DNA from: a virus
Reading direction: 5' to 3' (one strand)
DNA length: 23,168 bases
Virus record (IMG/VR): IMGVR_UViG_3300008459_000423
Coordinates: 1 to 23,168 of that record
Under the pieces are notes generated by a model. It saw nothing but the letters and a program-made list of their open reading frames with translations, did not search any database and was not told the DNA's origin. Of this stretch, positions 1 to 7,363 are shown piece after piece; positions within the stretch are counted from its first letter, which is position 1, and each line of letters opens with the position of its first letter. Made by a program: the position numbers and the translations under genes.

Positions 1-181
1 CTTCTTTATCAGCTTCTGCACCTGCATCAGCTTCTCCCTCCTCATCAGCACCAGCATCTTCATCATCAGCAGCTGCAAATGGATTTTCTGCATCAGCTTC
101 TGCATCGTCTGCTGCTTTTTTGCCCTCTTGATCCTTTTCGGCTTCTCGGAGGTTTAGTGGTAATAGAGATATTAGTTTCAT
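1..181 (-). CDS. Acidic Ala/Asp/Glu-rich protein, prohead-core-like (partial, 3' end outside window)
   Basis: An open frame starts at ATG 181-179 and runs off the left edge after 60 visible residues. It begins MKLISLLPLNLREA and then becomes almost entirely Ala, Asp, Glu and Gly, with imperfect repeats of the type EADAxAEAD. It lies three bases after the stop of the preceding small gene. Position (downstream of terminase, portal and protease) and composition recall the small acidic prohead core proteins of T4-type phages such as gp67, but there is no sequence match I can claim. Residues 11-13 (LRE, followed by A) fit the (L/I)xE cleavage signature of gp21-type proteases, so the first 13 residues may be a removable leader. 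A larger scaffold protein with an acidic N-terminal region is equally possible, since the rest is not visible. Confidence 0.75.
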   Translation of the reverse strand, partial: MKLISLLPLNLREAEKDQEGKKAADDAEADAENPFAAADDEDAGADEEGEADAGAEADKE

Positions 182-184
182 TGT

Positions 185-379
185 TTATTTTTTAAGCTGT
201 TGACTAAGCTGATTGTATAGATTTGCTAGCTTATCTCTCTCAGATTTTGATTTCTTCTCAATATCCGTTTCTGTGTTAGTAATTTGTGCTTTTAGCTTAT
301 CAACACTATCTTGTTCACGCAAAGCTGTGATTATTTCTTTGCGTATTAGTTTACGAAGTTCTTGAATCTTAGAGCTCAT
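185..379 (-). CDS. Small coiled-coil protein with shared N-terminal helix (type 2 leader)
   Basis: This is a 64-residue, highly charged, probably all-helical protein; the second half looks coiled-coil forming, with heptad-like Leu/Ile spacing. The N-terminus, SKIQELRKLIRKEIITALRE, is clearly related to those of the proteins at 6372-6707 (SKIQE...LVRNEIAKIMKEQD) and 8393-8719 (ILREYIRTEIRKALKEE). The start codon overlaps the end of the upstream gene by 11 bases, a sign of translational coupling. It lies in the head block directly after the prohead protease and a 121-residue protein, so a minor prohead-core or internal head role is reasonable. No known family is recognised. IQE (5-7) and LRE (20-22) are possible protease sites. 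Confidence 0.75.
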   Translation of the reverse strand: MSSKIQELRKLIRKEIITALREQDSVDKLKAQITNTETDIEKKSKSERDKLANLYNQLSQQLKK

Positions 380-734
380 AGTATCTACCTAGTGTGTGTC
401 CAATTTCCTCATAAACAGATTCTAACCTTTGTTGCAACTTTGATATTTCAGCTACTGATCGATTAAACTCTTTTACGTTTTGCTTTAAGCCTCTCATATT
501 CTTCTTCACAGTAACTTCATCAAACCAATCTTCAGTTTCCTGGAGTGTGATTTGTTCTGCTTTTTGTGTAAGGGCTGTGATTGCCTCAGCAATTTTTTTG
601 AGATCTTCGGTTCTGTAAATTACAGATCCATATTCATTAAATTTTTTAATCTCTTGTAAAAAAGAAGCTTTTTCATCAAGAGAGGTCTTTTTTGGTTGAC
701 CAAAATTTTCGTCAAGTATATTCTTTAGTTTCAT
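369..734 (-). CDS. Helical protein of head block, scaffold- or core-like, with MKLKNILDE leader
   Basis: This 121-residue protein is rich in Lys, Glu and Gln and looks helical throughout, with a strong coiled-coil look in the last 50 residues. It begins MKLKNILDENFGQ; LDE at residues 7-9 fits the gp21-type (L/I)xE cleavage rule, and SLDE (18-21) and FLQE (25-28) are further candidates. It starts 2 bases after the end of the protease gene and overlaps the next gene by 11 bases. In T4 the protease gene is followed by the scaffold gene 22 and the capsid gene 23, so a prohead core function is plausible. It is much shorter than T4 gp22, and I cannot assign it to that family by sequence. Confidence 0.8.
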   Translation of the reverse strand: MKLKNILDENFGQPKKTSLDEKASFLQEIKKFNEYGSVIYRTEDLKKIAEAITALTQKAEQITLQETEDWFDEVTVKKNMRGLKQNVKEFNRSVAEISKLQQRLESVYEEIGHTLGRYYEL

Positions 735-736
735 TG

Positions 737-1336
737 TTACATCAATGTTATAATGTCGTTTATTAACTCATTTACTTTGCCATAAGTGTTGTTTGTTGAG
801 TATTTGCTCTCATTCAACTGATTCATAAAAGCACCTTGTGTACTTGGATTTGATACCAAGTCCCAACATACAATTTCAAAATCATCTTGAACTTCAACCT
901 TACCTTCACCAATTGATTTAACTGATCCCATTCCTCTAGATGATATACCTAAACGAATTCCAGCCTTTAACAACTCTCTTGCTATGTTGCCTGATGGTGT
1001 TCCTAATATTTCTATTTTCCCCATCAAATTGTTACCATCCCACCATAGATCCAACACATTGTGTGATACATTGCTTAAGTTCACAACGGGACTCTCAGGG
1101 TGATCAAGTTCACCTAATGCTCTACGCTCTTTAATAAACACGTTTTTGTATTTATCAGATTCTCTTCTTAATATATCTACTGGATACTTTCTGCCATTTT
1201 GATTAATGGCATCACAACGTTGCATGATACCGCTTAGTATCAATTTACCGTCATTTTGCATCATAGACTCGTTGATCTGCTGAGGTGTTAACTCAAAAGA
1301 CCCAACAAAATCAACTAACAGTCTCTTATTTTCCAT
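737..1336 (-). CDS. 21: Prohead core protease, T4 gp21-like serine protease
   Basis: This 199-residue protein matches the length and key regions of T4 gp21 prohead proteases (about 212 residues). The block RRALGELDHPES (71-82) contains the likely catalytic His79. LGISSRGMGSV (129-139) contains the likely nucleophile Ser132/133, and a conserved region (F)EIVCWDLVSNPST follows at about 153-166. In T4 this enzyme sits in the prohead core, activates itself, and cleaves scaffold, capsid and internal proteins at (L/I)xE sites before DNA packaging. It lies downstream of the portal with two unidentified genes between, as expected for a T4-type head block where small core genes sit between 20 and 21. 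TATTTATAAG precedes the ATG by a few bases. The protease call is firm; the exact catalytic serine is by analogy. Confidence 0.93.
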   Translation of the reverse strand: MENKRLLVDFVGSFELTPQQINESMMQNDGKLILSGIMQRCDAINQNGRKYPVDILRRESDKYKNVFIKERRALGELDHPESPVVNLSNVSHNVLDLWWDGNNLMGKIEILGTPSGNIARELLKAGIRLGISSRGMGSVKSIGEGKVEVQDDFEIVCWDLVSNPSTQGAFMNQLNESKYSTNNTYGKVNELINDIITLM

Positions 1337-1343
1337 TTTTTCT

Positions 1344-1351
1344 TATAAATA
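1344..1351 (-). promoter_or_regulatory. TATTTATA motif before protease gene
   Basis: Reading with the genes, TATTTATA lies in the 17-base gap between two genes and ends 7 bases before the protease ATG. It is one of five identical copies in the window, all next to start codons. Function is unknown: it could be a late promoter variant, an A/T-rich translation signal, or a processing site. Confidence 0.35.
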
Positions 1352-1353
1352 TG

Positions 1354-2052
1354 TTACACATTGAAATAACGCTTCAGTTTGGTAACAATGTCTGTGTCAC
1401 TTGTATCACCTACAACCTTACCTCTGTCATCCATTATCTTGGTTCCTTCAACATCAAATCCAACTGGTTCACCAAAATGCATAACGTCTATGTGTAAACC
1501 ATCTTCATCCTTAACAATTTCTGCGTCAAGTCCAGCTGCTTTAAAAATATTTTCTAGACCCATATTGGTCTGTATTTCTTTTAGATTAGCAAATCGTCTT
1601 GTTTTATCTGCTATTTCAGACATTCTATCTGATATCTTTAGTAAAGCTTCGTTTGTACGTTTCCACAACTTAGAATCATCTAAACTTGTTTCTGTTTTCA
1701 ACTTACTAGAGTGTGATATTAGTCTGTGTATTTCTCTTAACTTTCTATTGATTTCGATAATGGACTCATTCACCTTTTTTACTGTTGAACGAGATTCATC
1801 TTTTTTGAAATCGTTATAGCTAACTTCGTGTAAATCTATTGAATGATTTCTTGTTTTCTTTGCCTTAATATCATACCCTGTTGCGTGTGATATTTTTTCT
1901 ATGTTGCTAGCTCCTTCACCACCCTCTTCTCCACTAAACGCTTTTGGTGTCTGATAGCCGGGTACTCCTGCAGTTGTGCTGCCTTCACGCTTCATCTTCT
2001 TTACTTTCTTGACAAAGCTTTTTATTTCAAGTAATTCCTTATTTGTGAGCAT
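1354..2052 (-). CDS. Unidentified head-block protein, lysine-rich, between portal and protease
   Basis: This is a 232-residue protein of unknown family. The first 20 residues are strongly basic (KSFVKKVKKMKREG), followed by a Gly/Ser/Thr-rich stretch to about residue 50. A long helical, charged middle (about 85-165) comes next, and then a small mixed domain (about 170-232) with LHIDVMHFGEPVGFDVEG. The start overlaps the upstream stop by 14 bases. An AAGGA sequence lies about 8 bases upstream, one of the few Shine-Dalgarno-like sites in the window. In T4 the genes between portal and protease encode prohead core proteins (67, 68); a similar role is inferred from position alone. No catalytic motif is seen. 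Confidence 0.82.
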   Translation of the reverse strand: MLTNKELLEIKSFVKKVKKMKREGSTTAGVPGYQTPKAFSGEEGGEGASNIEKISHATGYDIKAKKTRNHSIDLHEVSYNDFKKDESRSTVKKVNESIIEINRKLREIHRLISHSSKLKTETSLDDSKLWKRTNEALLKISDRMSEIADKTRRFANLKEIQTNMGLENIFKAAGLDAEIVKDEDGLHIDVMHFGEPVGFDVEGTKIMDDRGKVVGDTSDTDIVTKLKRYFNV

Positions 2053-2902
2053 TTTTCAGTTCCTTGTGTAATTCGTAATATAATAATAAAGACAGAACAT
2101 GGTTTTCGTTTACTGTTCTCAACTTATCATACTTACCTAATAAATTAACAACCTCTTTTAGTTTTATTTTAACTACTTGATCGTTGATTTGCTGAGCTTG
2201 TTTTGATAGTGCTTTTTTTAATGTACTAGCTTCTTCAACTACAAATGTCTTTAATGTTGTTGTGTTAGATACATTGTTTATGTATTCCTTTAGCACATTC
2301 TTTTGCTTATCTGATAGGTTTTTATACTTTTCGTTAAACTTATCGACAAGTAGTCTGTATGCTAATAATCTAACACTCTCATCCTGCTTGGCATACTCAT
2401 TAATTAGCTTTTGTGTCTTATCACCATCAGTTTTCAGTTTCTTTCTGTCAACAATGTGTTCAATGATTGTAAACCGACTATTTACTAACTCACTTGGATT
2501 AGCTGATACAGTGCCTTCAAAAACTCTGTATATGGATGCGTATAGCTTGTAGTCGGTTAAGGATGTCTTAAAGAAAGCCTCTAAATCATAGTGTTTTTTA
2601 ATTTCCTTAACTAAGTTGTACTTTTCATTTTTCAACTTATCGAGATCAATTGCTTTTCTAGCTTTAACTACAGCATTGATTAGATAATTGGCTTTATCCT
2701 TTGATTTATAGCTTTCGTTAATTAGTGATTGGTATAGCGTCAACTCTTTTGCTAGGCAAGTGTTGCTATTGTAATACTCCTTTATGAGTTTGATAGCTGG
2801 CGAATTCTCCTTGCCTTGTATTGTGTCTGCTGCTATCTGTCTTGATAGTAGTTCAAACAGAATTACTGTGTTTTTAATTTTGGAATGAGTTGATTTTTTC
2901 AT
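2039..2902 (-). CDS. Unidentified helical head-block protein downstream of portal
   Basis: This 287-residue protein is lysine-rich, predicted helical, and has no visible signal peptide, membrane segment or catalytic motif. It begins MKKSTHSKIKNTVILFELLSR. Dense Lys/Leu/Tyr/Asn segments run throughout, for example KYNLVKEIKKHYDLEAFF around residues 94-111. It starts 15 bases after the portal stop and overlaps the next gene by 14 bases, so it belongs to the head operon. T4-type phages carry prohead core components at this position, and that is the most economical guess. The length and basic character do not match T4 gp67 or gp68, so the assignment is positional only. Confidence 0.82.
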   Translation of the reverse strand: MKKSTHSKIKNTVILFELLSRQIAADTIQGKENSPAIKLIKEYYNSNTCLAKELTLYQSLINESYKSKDKANYLINAVVKARKAIDLDKLKNEKYNLVKEIKKHYDLEAFFKTSLTDYKLYASIYRVFEGTVSANPSELVNSRFTIIEHIVDRKKLKTDGDKTQKLINEYAKQDESVRLLAYRLLVDKFNEKYKNLSDKQKNVLKEYINNVSNTTTLKTFVVEEASTLKKALSKQAQQINDQVVKIKLKEVVNLLGKYDKLRTVNENHVLSLLLYYELHKELKNAHK

Positions 2903-2905
2903 GTA

Positions 2906-2913
2906 TATAAATA
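2906..2913 (-). promoter_or_regulatory. TATTTATA motif before 287-residue head gene
   Basis: The motif CGATATTTATATAC lies directly before the ATG, in the 15-base gap after the portal stop; the octamer ends 3 bases before the start codon. That is too close for a normal leader if it were a -10 element, unless the transcript is nearly leaderless or serves genes further along. Confidence 0.35.
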
Positions 2914-2917
2914 TCGT

Positions 2918-4738
2918 TTATTCATCTAATAATCCAGATTCGTCCAACATACCTGTTTGCTTTTTCTCCTCTTCTAGTATAGTCTTTTCCACGGCTTTGT
3001 GCTTGAAATCTTTCAACTTACTAGCAGCTGTTATTGCATCGGCTCTCTCATAAACTTTTCTAATTGTCTTTGATCCTAAAGGATCCCAACCTAATGGGTG
3101 TTGGTGTGTACCATATGATCCTGGTTCTTCTGGTCTTCCAGCACCAGGCCATCCACCTTCAGGTGCTGGCTCTCGTTCATCATATCCTTTTGGTACACCT
3201 TTATCTCCTTTGTATAACATTGCTATATCATGTGCAGTACCAAATGATTGACCGGTTTTAACTGGGTCATTTCCTTCACCTTTGATCTGCTCTAAGCGGA
3301 AAAATTCTTTATTATCTTTCACCATTCTATCCATCTCTTTCTGATATTGCTCAGGTGATAAATTGAATAGGTTTTCATAGATCCATTCTTTACTAAAGAG
3401 CTTTTTGTCCATCATATCACCAGCAAGTGTCATTTTGCTAGTCCACAATTCAACTTTCTCTTTTTCATATACGGTTGATGGTGCAGTAAAACTTAGCTCA
3501 AAATCTACAACATCTTCTCCGGTGAATCCTTGTGCGTATAAGTGGATAATTGCGATCTTATAAAGCTCAGAAACCATTATACGCTGTACACGCTCGATGG
3601 TTCTTGCAAAGCGGAAATCTTGTGATGCTAAGGTAGCTTTACCGCTGGTATCTTCTTCGTAGCCTAAATAAGCTTTTGGTATCTTTAATGATCCAAGTAA
3701 TCTATTTTTCAAGTACTCAATATCTTGAATACTATCAAAATTAAGACCGGTTAAGTTATCTATTGATGTACCACTCTCACCACCACGAACCGGTAGATAA
3801 AAGTCTTCCATCATGTTTTGCATATTGAACTTCAGATTGTATTGACCAGTTTCCGGATCCATGTATGGAACCTTTTTCATTTTGTTGATGGTCAATTCCA
3901 TAAAGGAATCAACTTCATTTGGTGGTATGTTACCAATATCAATCTTGAATATTCTCTTGTCGGGTGCTCTCATTATACGATGAATCAACATCGCATCTTC
4001 CATAAGAACAATTTGCTTCCAAACCTTTCTCGATGGCTCAATTATTGATCGACCATATGGTAGGAAGTTGGTGTCTGTTAATAATCGGAAGTGTGCAATT
4101 TCATAATTGTCATACTCCTCACCATTTTGATTGATTGTTGCATATCCACTAATAGCAGAAACATCTCTTTTGAATCTCACTCTGTGTGGATTCTCTGGAT
4201 CAAACATTTCTTCTCTTATAATTTCATATGCTGATATAGGATCTACGCCTATTACTCCAAATTTATCTGCAATGTTAAGGTGTAGATAAAAATCACCATA
4301 CTTCAACATATTACGTGTCCAAGGCCACATATTGAACTCAATGTTCAAGATGTCATAAAACAAGTTACGCAAAACTTTGTAGACTTTATCATTTTGCGTT
4401 CTAATAGTTAAAACATCACCAAACTCATCTCGGGATGTACACTCATCAGCGTATATATCTAATGCACTTGCTATGATACTATCAGTATCCATAGCTTCAT
4501 AATCACGGAATAGTTCAATTCGAGAACTGTGTAATAACTGCCCTTGATAGTAGCTCAATCCTGGTGTATGTTGATACACTCTAGACCATCTATCAACACG
4601 TCTATTGGTTTCAATATTACCTGCTGATTGAATTCTATCGGTATCAATAACCTTTAATTGATTACCACCAACGTTTCTTATTACAACGTCTGTACTAAAT
4701 AATCTTTTGAGCCTGCTAAATAGATTGTTTTCGGCCAT
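2918..4738 (-). CDS. 20: Portal vertex protein, T4 gp20-like
   Basis: The portal forms the dodecameric ring at the head vertex through which DNA is packaged and ejected. This 606-residue protein follows the terminase gene in the T4 order and has the gp20 look. Marks include DYEAMDTDSIIASALDIYADE (about 80-100), the RHRIMRAPDKRIFKID-like segment (HRIMRAPDKRIFKIDIGNIP, about 253-272), and EYLKNRLLGSLKIPKAYLGY (about 342-361), all typical of T4-type portals. T4 gp20 has 524 residues; the extra length here is mainly a C-terminal tail rich in Pro and Gly (about 515-555). That tail is followed by a charged segment ending MLDESGLLDE. The two LDE tripeptides at the extreme C-terminus fit the gp21-type cleavage rule. 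The TATTTATA motif sits 12 bases before the start. Confidence 0.94.
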   Translation of the reverse strand: MAENNLFSRLKRLFSTDVVIRNVGGNQLKVIDTDRIQSAGNIETNRRVDRWSRVYQHTPGLSYYQGQLLHSSRIELFRDYEAMDTDSIIASALDIYADECTSRDEFGDVLTIRTQNDKVYKVLRNLFYDILNIEFNMWPWTRNMLKYGDFYLHLNIADKFGVIGVDPISAYEIIREEMFDPENPHRVRFKRDVSAISGYATINQNGEEYDNYEIAHFRLLTDTNFLPYGRSIIEPSRKVWKQIVLMEDAMLIHRIMRAPDKRIFKIDIGNIPPNEVDSFMELTINKMKKVPYMDPETGQYNLKFNMQNMMEDFYLPVRGGESGTSIDNLTGLNFDSIQDIEYLKNRLLGSLKIPKAYLGYEEDTSGKATLASQDFRFARTIERVQRIMVSELYKIAIIHLYAQGFTGEDVVDFELSFTAPSTVYEKEKVELWTSKMTLAGDMMDKKLFSKEWIYENLFNLSPEQYQKEMDRMVKDNKEFFRLEQIKGEGNDPVKTGQSFGTAHDIAMLYKGDKGVPKGYDEREPAPEGGWPGAGRPEEPGSYGTHQHPLGWDPLGSKTIRKVYERADAITAASKLKDFKHKAVEKTILEEEKKQTGMLDESGLLDE

Positions 4739-4750
4739 CTACACTTTTTT

Positions 4751-4758
4751 TATAAATA
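4751..4758 (-). promoter_or_regulatory. TATTTATA motif before portal gene
   Basis: CATATTTATAAAAAAAG lies in the 29-base gap between terminase and portal genes, with the octamer ending 12 bases before the ATG. The same CCATATTTATAAAAAA arrangement recurs upstream of the gene starting at 7349. Confidence 0.4.
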
Positions 4759-4767
4759 TGGCGCAAA

Positions 4768-6348
4768 CTATAATAACCAAGTGATATCTTCCTGGTTACC
4801 GTTCTTTGTTTCAACTTTCCAAGGATTGTTGTTCAATCCATTGGTGGTTCTTATTGCCATTGATTTTTGTATATGAGATACTGCTACTTTATTCATTTCA
4901 ATACCAGCTTGTCTCAGTTTCAATGCGGTATCGCGAACCCACATACCCTGTGCATAAGATAGAACCAAGTCATCATTATAACCACTTTGTGCTTGTGCTT
5001 TGTCATTTTTCCACACAAATACAAGTAACTCATCAATCAATCTTCTGCTGCGAATAGTGCAAGCTCTTTCTCTAATATACAAATCCATTTTCGAAATAGC
5101 AAGCGGTCTTATCTTATGGCTCATGGTAAATCCAGCAACCATATCAGATTTGTTGGCTATATCATAGCCCATGGTTAAAAATGCATCTGAATCAAATAAG
5201 TTGTCCTTGTAGCTGTAGTATAAGTTTTTGTAACCTCTTGTTATAATCTGATCAATAGTTGCCCAGCCTACGTTAGCATTCTCCACAACAAGCAAAGCAT
5301 CATTATACTCCGTTGCTATAGATACCAACATATTACCATAATCTTTGGTGGATAGTTGACCTTTGTATTCAGCTACTTGCTCCATTGTTTCCACATCAAT
5401 TACGTGAAAGCCTGAGTAGTCACTACCATCACCCCTTGCTACGTCCGCCGTTACAATATAATCTTTAGAATAATCTGGTTGTTGCCATACCCACAAATTG
5501 TTATCAAAACCTCTCGTATATAGTGGATCCTTGACTGTTGTCTTTAATATGTCTCCAAGTATGACTGGATCAATTAACGTATTACCTGATGTAGAGAAGT
5601 CACAATCACATTCCTGTGCTGCCAATCTTATACCAAGCTCTTCATCCTGTCTTTTTCTCCAATTGATGTCTCTTTCAGGGTGTACTTGCCAAGGAAGTCT
5701 GAGTGTATTGAACTTGTTTTGGTTTGATTCAGCTGCTACCCATAGTTTATGGAAAAAGTTACCAGTACCATTTGGTGTAGATAAAATAATACCTCTACCA
5801 CCGGTTGATAGTGTTTGTTGTAGTGATGCCCACAATTCCTCTGCATTGTCAACGAACGCTGCTTCATCAATAATAACAAGTGATAAAGCTTCTGAACGAC
5901 CTGATGTGCCAGTAGATGCTACTGCTTTGATCTGCGAACCATTTACCAATCTCAAAGACAGTTTATTGTCCTCAGCTGATTTTAATCTTAGCCAGGATGG
6001 TAAATTTTCATACATCACTCGAACCTTTGTAACAAGATTCTTCGATGTTTGTTGATCAATAGCAACAACTAATATGTTTTTGTCATTATTGAATAAAATC
6101 ATCCACAGTGAGTATCCAGCGATTAATGTGGATATACCTAACTGTCTTGATTTTAATATGATATTACGGTCAAATTGATTGAACTTATCAATTGCATCCT
6201 CTTGATATGGAAATAGTTGAAAAGGTATCTTACCTTTTGTTGGATGCTGTATGACACAGTACTTTTTCATAAAGTATGCTGGGTCTGTTGCACACTTCTT
6301 GTACTCTTCTTTTATTATTTCTTTTATAGACTTTTGCTGCTCGCTCAT
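4768..6348 (-). CDS. 17: Terminase large subunit, T4 gp17-like packaging ATPase/nuclease
   Basis: This is the DNA packaging motor and headful nuclease (526 residues; T4 gp17 has 610). The ATPase domain shows KSRQLGIST (66-74) in place of the usual GKT Walker A, Walker B LVIIDEAAF with D161/E162, and a coupling region STPNGTGNFF (190-199). The RNase H-fold nuclease shows ADVARGDGSDYSGF with D302, VVENANVGW with E356, and YNDDLVLS with D459/D460, the expected acidic triad. The glycine-lysine pair of the P-loop is replaced by Gly-Ile, so the phosphate-binding lysine is probably K66 just upstream, a variant I recall from other T4-type terminases. The portal gene follows after 29 bases. No small terminase subunit is recognised in the window. 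Confidence 0.95.
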   Translation of the reverse strand: MSEQQKSIKEIIKEEYKKCATDPAYFMKKYCVIQHPTKGKIPFQLFPYQEDAIDKFNQFDRNIILKSRQLGISTLIAGYSLWMILFNNDKNILVVAIDQQTSKNLVTKVRVMYENLPSWLRLKSAEDNKLSLRLVNGSQIKAVASTGTSGRSEALSLVIIDEAAFVDNAEELWASLQQTLSTGGRGIILSTPNGTGNFFHKLWVAAESNQNKFNTLRLPWQVHPERDINWRKRQDEELGIRLAAQECDCDFSTSGNTLIDPVILGDILKTTVKDPLYTRGFDNNLWVWQQPDYSKDYIVTADVARGDGSDYSGFHVIDVETMEQVAEYKGQLSTKDYGNMLVSIATEYNDALLVVENANVGWATIDQIITRGYKNLYYSYKDNLFDSDAFLTMGYDIANKSDMVAGFTMSHKIRPLAISKMDLYIRERACTIRSRRLIDELLVFVWKNDKAQAQSGYNDDLVLSYAQGMWVRDTALKLRQAGIEMNKVAVSHIQKSMAIRTTNGLNNNPWKVETKNGNQEDITWLL

Positions 6349-6371
6349 AGTCCTATATGTAACCTAACAAA

Positions 6372-6707
6372 TTATAATTGTATTTTATTCTTCAAAGTTC
6401 TAAGCACTTCCATTTTACTATCCTTACCATATCCAAAATGACTAAGTACTGAATCAAAGGCATCAGCTAGCTCATCTGCTGTAAGTTGTTGTAGGTTGTT
6501 CTTTAAGGTCTTTGTGTAGGCAAAGGTGATTTTTTCAAGTGATTCACCACGATCTTTTTTAGGCTCTTCCTTTTTAGGAGTCTCTTGATCAGCGCCTGTC
6601 TCCTTGCTTGGAATTTGCTCATCGTCTTGTTCTTTCATTATTTTAGCAATTTCATTGCGTACTAATGCACGAAATTGGTTTTCTTGTATTTTAGATTTAT
6701 TTCGCAT
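6372..6707 (-). CDS. Small protein with type 2 leader helix and helical C-terminal domain
   Basis: This is a 111-residue protein of unknown family. The N-terminus SKIQENQFRALVRNEIAKIM followed by KEQDD is plainly related to the starts of the proteins at 185-379 and 8393-8719. Next comes a low-complexity acidic/Lys/Pro linker (about 31-53), then a helical domain (about 55-111) containing DAFDSVLSHFGYGKDSKMEV. It begins 11 bases inside the preceding gene and ends 23 bases before the terminase start. The layout of leader helix, flexible linker and small globular domain resembles cargo attached to a targeting peptide. No enzymatic motif is seen and the function is unknown. Confidence 0.75.
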   Translation of the reverse strand: MRNKSKIQENQFRALVRNEIAKIMKEQDDEQIPSKETGADQETPKKEEPKKDRGESLEKITFAYTKTLKNNLQQLTADELADAFDSVLSHFGYGKDSKMEVLRTLKNKIQL

Positions 6708-7104
6708 CTTTGTATATTTCTAAAAATTTTGTTGTTTTAGCATCAAAGTTCTTTTTGTCTTTGTCATCAAACATAATGTGTTCAATTTTGCCATCTTTCA
6801 ATTTCATTTTACAAACAGTTGCATCTGACATCTCTAATCCAGTTAAAGTGTAGATTACACCAAAGACTGCTTCCTTTTCATCAATCTTTGCCATTAATAT
6901 GGCATCTTTAATTATAAGATCAAGTTGGCCAACATTTGGTAATTCTGCGGTAAAAATGTGCTGTTCTGATTTTGTACCTATGAATTTGAATAGAGGTTTG
7001 TATCCGTGTGCTGTTTGAAATTCACGGAAAAAAGGCAAAGCCATGAGTTCTGGACTCATTTCTTCTTTTGCCTCTCTAATTGGTATTAAGTTCTTTAGTT
7101 TCAT
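6697..7104 (-). CDS. Unknown protein with MKLKNLIPIREA leader
   Basis: This is a 135-residue protein with no family I recognise. It begins MKLKNLIPIREAKEEM; IRE followed by A at residues 9-12 is a good fit to the gp21-type (I/L)xE site. The remainder looks like a compact alpha/beta domain (about 22-135) with alternating hydrophobic strands such as HIFTAELPNVGQLDLIIKDA and AVFGVIYTLTG. There is no signal peptide or membrane segment. The start overlaps the upstream stop as ATGA, and the end overlaps the next gene by 11 bases, indicating translational coupling in the accessory run. Confidence 0.78.
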   Translation of the reverse strand: MKLKNLIPIREAKEEMSPELMALPFFREFQTAHGYKPLFKFIGTKSEQHIFTAELPNVGQLDLIIKDAILMAKIDEKEAVFGVIYTLTGLEMSDATVCKMKLKDGKIEHIMFDDKDKKNFDAKTTKFLEIYKDAK

Positions 7105-7349
7105 AGTATGATGATTGCTATTTTTCTACTGTGTATTACAAGTGCCAATTCTGCTAATTCATTTTTAATTCTTGCATATTCTGGATCACCTGTATCTTTT
7201 AGCATTTGCAAAGTATCGGCTATCCAAGCTTTTGTTAGTATTTTTGGCTCTTCGTCTTGTGCCTGATCTTGTAAGAAAGATACCATATCCTTACTTAGTT
7301 CAAGATCATCTAACATTACAGCGTTATATATATTTGGATTTCCATTCAT
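7101..7349 (-). CDS. Small unknown acidic/helical protein
   Basis: This is an 82-residue protein of unknown function. It is acidic in the first half (DDLELSKDMVSFLQDQAQDEE) and helical in the second. It ends with a hydrophobic tail KIAIIIL, which may be a buried strand or a weak membrane contact. It lacks the MKLK-type leader found on its neighbours on both sides. Its stop overlaps the next start as ATGA. The TATTTATA motif lies 15 bases upstream of its ATG, overlapping the end of the preceding gene, so a new transcription or translation unit might begin here. No homologue comes to mind. Confidence 0.7.
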   Translation of the reverse strand: MNGNPNIYNAVMLDDLELSKDMVSFLQDQAQDEEPKILTKAWIADTLQMLKDTGDPEYARIKNELAELALVIHSRKIAIIIL

Positions 7350-7363
7350 TATATTTGTGTTTT

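Noticed and set aside
1-150. DNA tandem repeat or CRISPR-like repeat in the GCATCAGCTTCTGC-type stretch
   Set aside because: The repetition comes from Ala/Asp/Glu codons in an open frame, units are irregular, and there are no spacers.
1379-1819. Plus-strand open frame of 146 residues
   Set aside because: It is antisense to the 232-residue head gene, Ser/Leu-rich, with no start context or recognisable motif.
5498-6055. Plus-strand open frame of 185 residues
   Set aside because: It lies wholly inside the terminase gene on the opposite strand. It is rich in Ser, Leu and Cys as expected for the antisense of a coding region, and shows no domain.
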